Shown here: positions 6,236 to 13,344 of the stretch, piece after piece | Numbering within the stretch: the first letter of the stretch is position 1 | Layout: each line of letters starts with the position of its first letter | NCBI GenBank assembly: GCA_023228295.1 | Contig: JALOBP010000035.1 | Location: forward strand, 1-27,756 | Length of the DNA stretch: 27,756 nucleotides | Direction of reading: 5' to 3' | Source: Methanoregula sp. | GTDB lineage: Archaea; Halobacteriota; Methanomicrobia; Methanomicrobiales; Methanospirillaceae | Made by a program: the position numbers and the translations under genes | Notes under the pieces: model-generated | Databases searched by the model: none | What the model was told of the DNA's origin: nothing | Seen by the model: only the letters and a program-made list of their open reading frames with translations

Positions 6236-7072
6236 ATGTACCGGCCGGTGTTCATCCTTACCCTTGCCCTGCTGCTGGCAGCTGCAGGGTGTTCTGCAGT
6301 CAACACAGCGGAGCCGTCGCTGCCTGCACCGGTTTCCACGCAGGCAACCCGGGTCCCGGCACCGGCACTCACAACCGCCCTGCCCATACCCACGCCGTCA
6401 CCAACACCGGCACCCACAACACTCCCCACTGCAACACCAGTACCAACACCCACGCCACTATCAGAAGAGGCGCTCAATGCCCGCATCGTGGATGCCCGGA
6501 ACAAGCTCACGAATCTTATCGACAGCAATGTTGCAGACACCATCATCACCCACCCGGACGGCTCACAGTCATGTGAAGTAAAAATGTCCAGGGAGCTCGG
6601 GTACCTGATCGATGCGACAACCGGGGAATCGACATTTGTCAAGGGAGATTACTGGAGCATTGATGCAGACCTGTTCCGGAACCCTATGAAAAAAGACCAC
6701 ACGTATGTGATCATCCATACCCACCCGCGGATGTGGGCAACCTGCCAGGGTTCCGGGATCGTAAGCCAGTATACGTTCTCGGATGGGGACCTGATCGCAA
6801 CAGCCAGCCTGACCGAGCAGGGGTACCATATCCGGACCCTGATCGCAATTACCGACAAGGAGTACCGCATCTGGCCCAAAGTCGCCGATGACTGGATGAC
6901 GGAGACCGAGATCCGGGGGGCCGTTGGCCGCATCGAGAGACGCCTTGAAACATCATTTACCTACTATGACCCAGTACTGCAACGCGAGTACTATGATATG
7001 GACAGCCTGATGCCGCTCCTTGCAAAGGAACTCAATTATTCCTATACGGTGAACAACCACGTGATTGCCTGA
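6236..7072 (+). CDS. Secreted lipoprotein with JAMM-like (JAB1/MPN) metalloprotease motif
   Basis: This 278-residue protein starts with a lipoprotein signal whose lipobox is LAAAGC (lipidated Cys at residue 19). A Pro/Thr-rich linker (about residues 28-76) leads to a globular domain. Within it, IIHTHPRMW (159-167) followed by FSDGD (181-185) reproduces the HxHP...SxxD pattern of JAMM zinc proteases, with H161, H163, S182 and D185. E131 is a plausible upstream acidic residue. The spacing from the HxH to the Ser is 18 residues, longer than the 7 of canonical JAMM proteins. If the zinc site is real, this would be an outward-facing peptidase or isopeptidase; the substrate is unknown. It sits between the ABC ATPase (minus strand) and the permease pair, and may belong to that locus. 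Confidence 0.75.
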   Translation: MYRPVFILTLALLLAAAGCSAVNTAEPSLPAPVSTQATRVPAPALTTALPIPTPSPTPAPTTLPTATPVPTPTPLSEEALNARIVDARNKLTNLIDSNVADTIITHPDGSQSCEVKMSRELGYLIDATTGESTFVKGDYWSIDADLFRNPMKKDHTYVIIHTHPRMWATCQGSGIVSQYTFSDGDLIATASLTEQGYHIRTLIAITDKEYRIWPKVADDWMTETEIRGAVGRIERRLETSFTYYDPVLQREYYDMDSLMPLLAKELNYSYTVNNHVIA

Positions 7073-7177
7073 CCGGTAACAGGTGCCATGACAGAGAGTT
7101 AATTATAGGATTCCGGTATTACATTCTGTATCACGCCCCGGCAGTTCACGGTACGCTGGCAGGTGGAGGATCAACCA

Positions 7178-8989
7178 ATGGGAGCACTCAGGGATATCGC
7201 AACCATAGCAAAATGGGAGGTTAAAAAGACCTTCACCATGATGGGAAGGAACGTCCTGCCGATTGCCATCGTCCTCTTTTTCCTCTTAATCCTCGCCACC
7301 GGGTTTACCGCACAGAGCGGGATGCACCTGCAGGACGGGATGTATCTCGTGGGAACGGACGATCCGGCGATCGCGCAGCTCATTGCAAGCGACCCACGGT
7401 TCACGGTTTATGAGGTCACAAGTCCCGCACATGAATCAGGAGATATCTCACTTGATCTGACAATATTCAAAGGGCAGGTCTATTACCGGGAAACCGAGAA
7501 GGGCAGGGCCGCACTCAGGACCCTGGAACGCAATTACGGGAAATATGTCAACCGCGTGTACAACACGGCAGAGGACCTCTTTGCCGCATACCCGCTCTGG
7601 ATCGATACCCGGAATGTGAAAAGCGAACTCGACTTCCTCGCAACCCAGAGCGGCCAGTACGTGAGTGTTGCCCCGGCCCGGGGGGCGGCCCCCGTACCCG
7701 TGGGGGAGGTTGCACAGATCCCAACCCCCTCACCGGAACTGGGAGTCACCATGGAGGAGATCCGGGCCGAACTCGTCCAGTCGGGCGCAAAGGACACCCA
7801 GATCTCCCGCTATACCGATGTCCTCTCATCGGGCAGCAGCACCATGGGCAGCTTCAAGACGCCGGCCCAGCTCTCCCCGCCACTGCCCTTCGACTCCATC
7901 ATCCTCATCTTCGTCTTTGTCTTCCCGCTCTACTTCACGAGCCAGTTCTTCATGATGAGCATCATGAACGAGCGGATCGAGCGGAAGGGAGAGATCCTCC
8001 TCTCGACACCTGTGAAGACCTCGTCCATCATCATCGGCAAGATGCTCCCCTACTTTATCGGGATGGTGGCAATCTGTGCCGGGCTCACATTCTGGATCGG
8101 GGCGTCGCCCATCATCATGCTCCCCTTAATCCCGGTCATCATCTTCTTCCTTGCAAACGCCCTCATCATCGGGATGGTCTCCCGGAGTTTCAAGGAACTC
8201 TCGTTTATATCGATCTTCTTCTCGACCGTTGCCACCTCGTACCTCTTCTTCCCGAGCATCTTTGCCAACGTGCATATCATCAGCCTGGTCTCTCCGCTGA
8301 CGCTCATCGTCTTCACCCTGCAGGGCACTGCGTGGACGCTGACAGATTACCTGTATTCCACCTCCCTTTTCTGGCTCACGGGGGCCGTGCTCTTTTACAT
8401 CGCGGCGAAGAACTTCAAAGAGGAGCGACTCTTCTCTGAAAAAAGCCTCGTCTCACGGATGCGGGAGTTCCTCTCGGAGGTCATCCCGGAGAAACGCCCG
8501 TTCCTCTCGCTCTTCCTGATCACCGGGTTCTCGATCCCCTTCATCTTCATGGTCCAGCTGATGTGCCTTGTGCTCTTCTTCAACCTGCCCATGCCGTACT
8601 CGCTCATCCTGCTCCTGATGTTCGCAGCACTCGTAGAGGAGATCGCAAAAGGAGTAGGGATCTACACGCTCTACGTGCGGGACCCGGAATTCTTCTCGAC
8701 CCGGAACCTGCTCTTTGCCTGCGCAGCAACAGCGCTCGGGTTCCTGATCGGCGAGAAACTCCTCCTCTTTGTCACGCTCGCCCAGATCACCGAGTCGGTC
8801 TTCGGCAGCATCCTCTTCCTCTCGATAGGCGCCCTCTGGCTCCCGCTCCTCCTCCACTTTGTCTGCGTGCTCATCGTAGCCACATGCCTGAAGTACGGGG
8901 GCAGGAAATGGTTCGTGCCGGGTCTTGGAATCGCCATGGTTGTCCACTGTCTCTATAACCTCTATTTCATCCTGGGGTGGCTTGGATGA
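7178..8989 (+). CDS. ABC-2 permease fused to PrsW-like intramembrane protease domain
   Basis: The 603-residue product starts with an ABC-2 permease half: one N-terminal TM helix (about 26-43), a large external domain (about 45-240) with a Pro/Gly-rich loop, then a membrane bundle containing the family hallmark GEILLSTPVKTSSIIIGKML (271-290). After residue 440 comes a second domain of helices with the PrsW protease signature: EEIAK (487-491), GFLIGEK (521-527), LLLH (H560) and VVHCLYN (H590, N593). In PrsW/CAAX-like proteases these Glu and His residues bind the metal that cleaves membrane proteins. I chose the ATG at 7178 because GGAGGA lies 7-8 bases upstream; a GTG at 7163 is in frame. Its stop overlaps the next permease gene (ATGA), so the two are translationally coupled. 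Confidence 0.9.
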   Translation: MGALRDIATIAKWEVKKTFTMMGRNVLPIAIVLFFLLILATGFTAQSGMHLQDGMYLVGTDDPAIAQLIASDPRFTVYEVTSPAHESGDISLDLTIFKGQVYYRETEKGRAALRTLERNYGKYVNRVYNTAEDLFAAYPLWIDTRNVKSELDFLATQSGQYVSVAPARGAAPVPVGEVAQIPTPSPELGVTMEEIRAELVQSGAKDTQISRYTDVLSSGSSTMGSFKTPAQLSPPLPFDSIILIFVFVFPLYFTSQFFMMSIMNERIERKGEILLSTPVKTSSIIIGKMLPYFIGMVAICAGLTFWIGASPIIMLPLIPVIIFFLANALIIGMVSRSFKELSFISIFFSTVATSYLFFPSIFANVHIISLVSPLTLIVFTLQGTAWTLTDYLYSTSLFWLTGAVLFYIAAKNFKEERLFSEKSLVSRMREFLSEVIPEKRPFLSLFLITGFSIPFIFMVQLMCLVLFFNLPMPYSLILLLMFAALVEEIAKGVGIYTLYVRDPEFFSTRNLLFACAATALGFLIGEKLLLFVTLAQITESVFGSILFLSIGALWLPLLLHFVCVLIVATCLKYGGRKWFVPGLGIAMVVHCLYNLYFILGWLG

Positions 8990-10065
8990 AGTCAAAGCAT
9001 CTCTCGATTATCGCAAAGAAAGAATTCCGGGGGCTCATCAACGAGCGGACGATCCTGCTTGCGGTCCTTTTACAGCTTTTCATCGCCCTCTTCTCATCGT
9101 TTCTGATGGTCGGACTCACCTCCATGTACGATCCATCGTCGCTCTCGAAATATTCCCGGTTCAAGTACAATATCGCCTATGCGGGCAATGATTCCGAAGT
9201 GTATGATTACCTCTGGAACAGCCCTGATTTCCGGGTGTACAAGATGGATCTTTCAACGGGTGTTGCGGCGCTCGAACAGCGGAAACTCTCGGCTGTCATC
9301 TATATGCCGGACACTGCACCGGATTCGGCGGACCCGGTCAAGATCACTCTCTATACGCTCCAGAACGATCTCCAGAGCGCTATTGTAGACGTGAAACTCA
9401 AGGAGATATTCCTCAAGTACGAGACAGACCTGCGCGTGATCCGGGCGGACCGGATCACCGAACAGCCGATCCCGCTCAGGATCCCCAAAACCGAGGGGGG
9501 CGGGGACTTCTACGAGTTCGTGTACGGCCTCCTGATCCCGCTCCTTGTCTTCATGCCAGCGATCATTGCCTCGGCCCTGATAATCGACCTGATCACGGAA
9601 GAGTACCAGCACGATACGCTCGAGACCCTCGTCTCGACTCCCGTCACATTCACAGAGATGGTCTGGGGCAAGGTGCTGGCCTGCGAGGTACTGGTGCCCG
9701 TGCAGGCCGGGGTATGGCTGGCCCTCCTGATGATCAATGGCATCGCCATCGAGAACGCAGGTCTGATCCTCGTGCAGGTCTCGGTCACTTCGCTCATCCT
9801 GATCCTTCTCGGGGCGCTCGCTGCCCTCCACTACCGCGAACGGACGGCGGCGCAGTTCATTTTCTCGACTGCACTTGTAGTCGTGATGCTCTTTGCCCTT
9901 GCCATCCCCGACAACCCGCTCAACCTCCTGACCCGCCTGGCAGTCGGCACTGCGGGAATGGAGCAATGGGTTGTGCTGGGTACAACCCTCGTTATAGTCC
10001 TCGGGCTTGGCTTCGTAATGCACCGCTATGCGGAGAAAGTCGGGCGGACGCACAAGTCCGGCTAA
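8986..10065 (+). CDS. ABC-2 type transporter permease
   Basis: The 359-residue product has an N-terminal TM helix (about residues 20-43), an external domain (about 45-170), and a five-helix C-terminal membrane part. The ABC-2 family signature DTLETLVSTPVTFTEMVWGK occurs at about residue 208, the counterpart of the GEILLSTPV motif in the upstream permease. The external domains of the two permeases share the same organisation, so they probably form a heterodimer energised by the ATPase at 5218. I chose the ATG at 8986, which overlaps the stop of the preceding gene (ATGA) with GGGGTGG just upstream. Substrate unknown; heterodimers of this type in archaea are usually exporters. Confidence 0.9.
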   Translation: MKSKHLSIIAKKEFRGLINERTILLAVLLQLFIALFSSFLMVGLTSMYDPSSLSKYSRFKYNIAYAGNDSEVYDYLWNSPDFRVYKMDLSTGVAALEQRKLSAVIYMPDTAPDSADPVKITLYTLQNDLQSAIVDVKLKEIFLKYETDLRVIRADRITEQPIPLRIPKTEGGGDFYEFVYGLLIPLLVFMPAIIASALIIDLITEEYQHDTLETLVSTPVTFTEMVWGKVLACEVLVPVQAGVWLALLMINGIAIENAGLILVQVSVTSLILILLGALAALHYRERTAAQFIFSTALVVVMLFALAIPDNPLNLLTRLAVGTAGMEQWVVLGTTLVIVLGLGFVMHRYAEKVGRTHKSG

Positions 10066-10069
10066 CGTT

Positions 10070-10076
10070 AAAAAAA
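10070..10076 (-). terminator. T-run in convergent gap (minus-strand reading)
   Basis: Seven As on the plus strand lie in the 13-bp gap between the convergent permease and lipoprotein genes. Read on the minus strand they form a U-tract just past the lipoprotein stop. Confidence 0.35.
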
Positions 10077-10078
10077 GA

Positions 10079-10561
10079 TCAGAGATAAGAGAGGACCAGC
10101 GGCTCGTCGATAACCTTGTAGGTTTTGCCGGCCGAGGTCACGAAAACCTGCACCTGGTCGGTGCCCCGGGTTCCTTCGATTACCAGCTCGTCGCCGCGCC
10201 GGGGTTTCCGGTTGCCGTCATTCATGTACTGCTCGACAACCTTGCCATTGGAGAGGGTGACCTTTATGAGGATATTCTGGACGGTGACCTCGCCCTTGCC
10301 ACCATTATAGAGCAGGTGGATGGACGAGTCCGGCCGCTGCTTCTGGAGGGTGAGGTCCACGAACTGCTCTGCCGGTAGTGTCTCCACCGCGTCGGGCGTG
10401 GCAACCACGGTCGCAACGGAAGTCGAGACGGTTGTCGGGACCGTTGTGGGAACCGGCGTCTCCGCGGGCTTCAGCTCAGATGCTGTCGGGCTCGTGCAGC
10501 CGGCCAGAAGCGCACAGAGCACCAGCAGGACGGTGGCGGAGAGTATGATCGGATATTTCAT
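10079..10561 (-). CDS. Secreted lipoprotein with C-terminal beta domain
   Basis: The predicted 160-residue protein has a signal peptide of about 21 residues ending in the lipobox LLAGC (Cys at residue 22). A Thr/Val/Pro-rich linker (about residues 28-60) is followed by a beta-rich domain (TLQKQRPDSSIHLLYNGG ... VIEGTRGTDQVQVFVTSAGKTYKVIDE). A similar combination occurs in small secreted proteins of Methanomicrobiales, from memory; no function is known. The downstream ATG at 10561 is preferred over the longer ORF from 10657 because only it places a signal peptide at the N-terminus. It is transcribed away from the RDD gene at 10755 and converges on the permease operon. Confidence 0.75.
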   Translation of the reverse strand: MKYPIILSATVLLVLCALLAGCTSPTASELKPAETPVPTTVPTTVSTSVATVVATPDAVETLPAEQFVDLTLQKQRPDSSIHLLYNGGKGEVTVQNILIKVTLSNGKVVEQYMNDGNRKPRRGDELVIEGTRGTDQVQVFVTSAGKTYKVIDEPLVLSYL

Positions 10562-10754
10562 GCAGGAAAGCTTGCCCTGCCGGGTAATTATGGCTTGTGC
10601 TCTCGCAAGGAGGAAGGATCGGGAAATTCCCCGACAGGTTCCGGGGACGGGATGCATCCGCCGGATCCGGGTGCAAACGCGGATAAAAGATGGATAAGAA
10701 CAGTTAAATTAAAAAGGACACCCGGTTTAACTTTACGTATCAGGAGTAAAAGGA

Positions 10755-11372
10755 ATGTTCTGTCCGAAATGTGGAAAAGAGACTGATGCATCCGGTAAGT
10801 TCTGTCAGTGGTGCGGGGCCGATATCGATTCTGTTGCAGCCAGGGCCCCGGTTGCCGCCGCCGCTGAAGAAGACGAAAGTCCCGAGGACGGCATTTATGC
10901 AGGACTGGGCAGGCGGTTCGTTGCATTCATCGTGGATATGATACTCGTACTCATCCTCGGCCTGACAACCGTTTCCGGATTCGGCCTTTTCAGAGGTATC
11001 CAGAACGCCTATTTCTATGGTGTCCAGCACATATCTCCCGACCAGCTCACAACCGAAGGCTCCATGGGGGCCCTGATCGGATCCATCGTCGCTGCCTATG
11101 GTATCATGCTGGTTATCGTGCCATGGCTCTACTTTGCAGGATTTGAATCTGCACGCAGCCAGGCAACTCCCGGAAAAGTGCTCATGCGTCTCGTAGTCAC
11201 CGATATGGAGGGACAGAAACCTACCTTTGCCCGGACAACACTCCGGTTCTTTGCAAAATTCATCTCGACCCTGATCATCTTCCTCGGCTTTGTCATGATC
11301 GGGTTCACCAAGAACCACCAGGGCTTCCACGACACGATCTCCGGCTGCCTTGTGCTTCTCCAGGACGAATAA
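10755..11372 (+). CDS. RDD family membrane protein with N-terminal zinc ribbon
   Basis: This 205-residue protein begins with a zinc ribbon (C3, C6, C17, C20; MFCPKCG ... FCQWCG), followed by an acidic linker and a membrane domain of the RDD family. The characteristic RRFVAFIVDMILVL sits at about 53-66 and the TPGKVLMRL motif at about 137-146, with three to four hydrophobic helices. RDD proteins are poorly characterised; some have been linked to ion transport. The zinc ribbon is probably cytoplasmic. The start is supported by AGGAG about 9 bases upstream and by the CPxCG motif directly at the N-terminus. It is a single plus-strand gene followed by strong T-runs. Confidence 0.85.
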   Translation: MFCPKCGKETDASGKFCQWCGADIDSVAARAPVAAAAEEDESPEDGIYAGLGRRFVAFIVDMILVLILGLTTVSGFGLFRGIQNAYFYGVQHISPDQLTTEGSMGALIGSIVAAYGIMLVIVPWLYFAGFESARSQATPGKVLMRLVVTDMEGQKPTFARTTLRFFAKFISTLIIFLGFVMIGFTKNHQGFHDTISGCLVLLQDE

Positions 11373-11375
11373 TCC

Positions 11376-11392
11376 TTTTTTTAAATTTTTTT
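11376..11392 (+). terminator. Double T-run terminator after RDD gene
   Basis: Two 7-base T-runs (11376-11382 and 11386-11392) follow the stop codon at 11372, the classic arrangement of an archaeal intrinsic terminator. Confidence 0.6.
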
Positions 11393-11438
11393 CCGGGCTC
11401 TCAGGTAATCCCTGCTGTTGAAAAAAGGGTTTTCCTGA

Positions 11439-11693
11439 TCAGGTGTACTTGATCTTCAGCCCGAGCAGCACGAGGATCAGGATGAACGTGATCGTGTTTG
11501 CCGCAATGATTGGCAGCGAGCCGATCCAGGTGCCATAGAGCGTCCAGAGGATGACGCCTGCAGCAAAGAGGAGGAGCATTGCAAGCGAAAGATCGCGCGT
11601 CTCTTTGAGTTTCCATGCCCGCATAACCTGCGGGACAAACGAGATGGTGGTGAGGGTTCCTGCAAGATAGCCGACTATAACAAGAGGGTCCAT
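11439..11693 (-). CDS. SemiSWEET-like sugar transporter (PQ-loop)
   Basis: The 84-residue protein forms a three-helix bundle: TM1 about 4-23 with the Pro-Gln of the PQ motif at 21-22, TM2 about 37-55, TM3 about 61-80. W50 (VILWTLYGTW) and N66 (AANTITF) correspond to the Trp and Asn that line the sugar pocket in SemiSWEETs. Those proteins are 80-100 residues long and work as homodimers. I chose the ATG at 11693 because the longer ORF from 11813 would overlap the SnoaL-like gene and add a non-hydrophobic tail. The substrate is probably a sugar, but PQ-loop proteins also move other solutes. Confidence 0.85.
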   Translation of the reverse strand: MDPLVIVGYLAGTLTTISFVPQVMRAWKLKETRDLSLAMLLLFAAGVILWTLYGTWIGSLPIIAANTITFILILVLLGLKIKYT

Positions 11694-11775
11694 AGGATGT
11701 CTGTTCTGGTATTTTTCTGCACAACCATTTATACCGGCCGATCCCTGGCGGGCAGAGAAGGTGCAGGTACGGGGA

Positions 11776-12180
11776 TCATACCTGCGGTTCCGGCGAGTAC
11801 TGGTCGGCAGCAACCAGCCACTTCCGACTCTCTTTTACCAGGAGGAACAGGTCCCTGCCGTGCATGGTCACCTTCTGCCCACCCATATCGAACGTGATGG
11901 TGAAGAGGTACGTGACCACGGCACTTTTCCCCCCGGCGTAGATCTGCACCTTGTGATCGGTCTCCCGCCATTCATGGATAACAGCTGTCTCGCAAAAGCC
12001 CCGCCAGCCGGCAACGTAGGCGTCCTGCCCCTCGAGCCTGCCGGGGGTTGCCGGGACAATGGCAACGGCATCGGGATGAATGTACTGCCGGAACACTTCT
12101 TCATGCCACCCCGCGGTCCAGCTCCGGTTCATGGCCCGGATTGTCGCGAGGATCTCATCGGTGATCTTTTTCGTATCCAT
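11776..12180 (-). CDS. SnoaL-like / DUF4440 NTF2-fold protein
   Basis: This 134-residue protein has the alpha-plus-beta pattern of the NTF2-like superfamily: an N-terminal helix (ILATIRAMNRSWTAG), the loop around YIHPDAVAIVPATPGRLEGQDAYVAGWRGF, and a curved sheet ending YLFTITFDMGGQKVTMHGRDLFLLVKESRKWLVAADQYSP. The motif HPDAV..P and the terminal strand are typical of DUF4440/SnoaL-like proteins. Such proteins are often enzymes or binders with unclear roles. GAGG about 7 bases upstream of the ATG supports the start. It is on the same strand as the SemiSWEET gene (82 bp gap), and the two may be cotranscribed. Confidence 0.8.
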   Translation of the reverse strand: MDTKKITDEILATIRAMNRSWTAGWHEEVFRQYIHPDAVAIVPATPGRLEGQDAYVAGWRGFCETAVIHEWRETDHKVQIYAGGKSAVVTYLFTITFDMGGQKVTMHGRDLFLLVKESRKWLVAADQYSPEPQV

Positions 12181-12327
12181 TTTTTTCCTCTGCCAGATCG
12201 ATTCATGGCTGACAGGTAAATACTGATGATATGCACAGGGTGAAAGTGCTTACGGGGAGAGATGAGAGAGATCGAGACCTGGTACCGGGGGATTCATGCA
12301 GACCGGTTTTTTGTCCGCTCTCCTTCC

Positions 12328-12480
12328 TTAATTTTTTCCCCCACCGACCCCCCATCCAGTCTTTTGGCAGATTTCCTGCCGGAACCGGGCAGATTTTATA
12401 TCGTGAAATCTGGTGATTCCCTGTGCGGGATTCACACATTTTGAGTGACATGCATGATGGGGGTCAATGGGGGAAATTAA
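12328..12480. mobile_element. MITE-like element with terminal inverted repeats
   Basis: The left end (12328-12356, TTAATTTTTTCCCCCACCGA...) and the reverse complement of the right end (12456-12480) match over the whole 25-base right end, apart from two mismatches and small length differences in the T- and C-runs. Both ends finish in TTAA, which could be a target-site duplication or part of the repeat. The 153-bp element has no coding capacity. Inside are a 7-bp hairpin (CAGATTT at 12390-12396 with AAATCTG at 12406-12412) and a direct repeat of GGCAGATTT. A third, similar end sequence occurs alone at 12606-12630. A non-autonomous transposable element or a dispersed repeat is likely; no transposase is in the window. 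Confidence 0.6.
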
Positions 12481-12662
12481 ATTTTAAACAGCAGGGCTCC
12501 ATCCATTCTGCCCAATCGTTCTGGACTTGCTGGGGTAATTTTAACGACGGTTAATCCCTCCGTTCCCGGGTAAGGGGGAATGGACAATACCGTACGCGGA
12601 TCACATTTTTTCTCCCACTGACCCACCAGCTGACCAGCAAGCCTTTCTTTTATTATCTGCAT
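12477..12662 (-). CDS. Possible 61-residue protein or relic
   Basis: The ORF from an ATG at 12662 encodes a Lys/Glu-rich start (MQIIKERLAGQLVGQWEKK) and a short unfamiliar remainder ending GRMDGALLFKI. Its stop codon lies in the right end of the MITE-like element, and the VGQWEKK part is encoded by the solitary copy of the element end at 12606-12630. It is therefore as likely to be repeat-derived as a gene. I recognise no family. Confidence 0.25.
   Translation of the reverse strand: MQIIKERLAGQLVGQWEKKCDPRTVLSIPPYPGTEGLTVVKITPASPERLGRMDGALLFKI
12606..12630 (+). repeat. Solitary copy of the MITE-like end sequence
   Basis: TTTTTTCTCCCACTGACCCA and the next bases resemble the left end of the 12328-12480 element in the same orientation. 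No matching right end was found downstream. Confidence 0.5.
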
Positions 12663-12765
12663 TCTCTTTTTATCATCCACATCGCCACACGAGAGGGAGA
12701 GCGCCGGGATTCCTGATCCGGGCTCCCGGGGCGCGGGATGCCGGAGTACCAAATAAGGAGAGTGC

Positions 12766-13269
12766 ATGAGGCCGTTCAAGCCAAAACCCGGAACAAAGAG
12801 CGCAGTCCACATCCTTAAAAAACCATTTCCGGATATCGCCGTGTTCACTGCAATCGTTCGGTCACTTGTCCTGCAGAACCCGCTCGGCTGCACATCATAC
12901 CGGACAGTAAAGAAGAGCCATCCCCCGGTCAGCAGGGTAAGGGAGCGTTATACCGCGAAATTCGTGTACCTGAATCCGAAGGGGAAACAGATCGGGAGCT
13001 CGTCAGAGGTGTATGACTCGGTGGAAGGGTATGAAGACGGTATCCACGCGGTCTTCTCCAATATGGCGAACATTGCAGCCCACCGCGGGAAGGCAGTTCA
13101 TGTACCCGGTGCCGACCATTTCTCCGTGATCCTGAAGTGCCACGACCCGGCAGGGGAACTGTTCTTTGTGAGCCTTGCCCGGGACCGGATTACCGTGGCT
13201 TCCTATACGGATGATGCAATACAAAAGAAAGTCGAAGCATGGACGGACGGGGAACCAGCCTTACAATGA
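12766..13269 (+). CDS. Hypothetical protein, family not recognised
   Basis: The 167-residue product has a basic N-terminus (about residues 1-60, rich in Lys, Arg, Ser and Pro) and a mixed alpha/beta remainder: YTAKFVYLNPKGKQIGSSS, an acidic helix-like region around EVYDSVEGYEDGIHAVF, HFSVILKCHD, and a Glu-rich end. No signal peptide or TM segment is seen. GGAG lies about 6 bases before the ATG, supporting the start. It is flanked by the MITE-containing non-coding stretch and, downstream, by a convergent oxidoreductase gene with a hairpin between them. Codon use looks like its neighbours. I cannot assign a function. Confidence 0.7.
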   Translation: MRPFKPKPGTKSAVHILKKPFPDIAVFTAIVRSLVLQNPLGCTSYRTVKKSHPPVSRVRERYTAKFVYLNPKGKQIGSSSEVYDSVEGYEDGIHAVFSNMANIAAHRGKAVHVPGADHFSVILKCHDPAGELFFVSLARDRITVASYTDDAIQKKVEAWTDGEPALQ

Positions 13270-13272
13270 GTA

Positions 13273-13295
13273 CGGTTCAGGTACTACCTGAACCG
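13273..13295. terminator. 11-bp perfect hairpin between convergent genes
   Basis: CGGTTCAGGTA and TACCTGAACCG form 11-bp arms around one central base, beginning 4 bases after the stop of the 12766 gene and 50 bases beyond the stop of the oppositely oriented oxidoreductase gene. It can fold from either strand. A bidirectional terminator or RNA-stability element is the natural reading, although no T-run follows. Confidence 0.5.
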
Positions 13296-13344
13296 ATCCT
13301 GACAGGAAGGGATTGGTAAGGACCAGGTCCGTTCATCCCGGGAA

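Larger units (their letters stand above)
12181..12765. other. 585-bp stretch without a confident gene; contains MITE-like element
   Basis: The only small ORF with any appeal is 12477-12662 on the minus strand (see its entry). The rest holds a short-inverted-repeat element (12328-12480), a solitary copy of its end (12606-12630), and the promoter regions of the flanking genes. Confidence 0.7.

Noticed and set aside
6330..6470. Short repeats as a CRISPR or tandem array
   Set aside because: The repetitive CCA/ACA triplets encode the Pro/Thr linker of the lipoprotein; there are no spaced, identical repeats.
8453..8995. 180-aa acidic minus-strand ORF
   Set aside because: Antisense to the permease-PrsW gene; acidic repeats arise from reading membrane codons backwards.
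9253..10053. 266-aa minus-strand ORF
   Set aside because: Antisense to the second permease; Asp/Glu/Arg-rich composition without any domain.
12203..12451. 82-aa minus-strand ORF
   Set aside because: It has no domain, no convincing start, and spans the MITE-like element.
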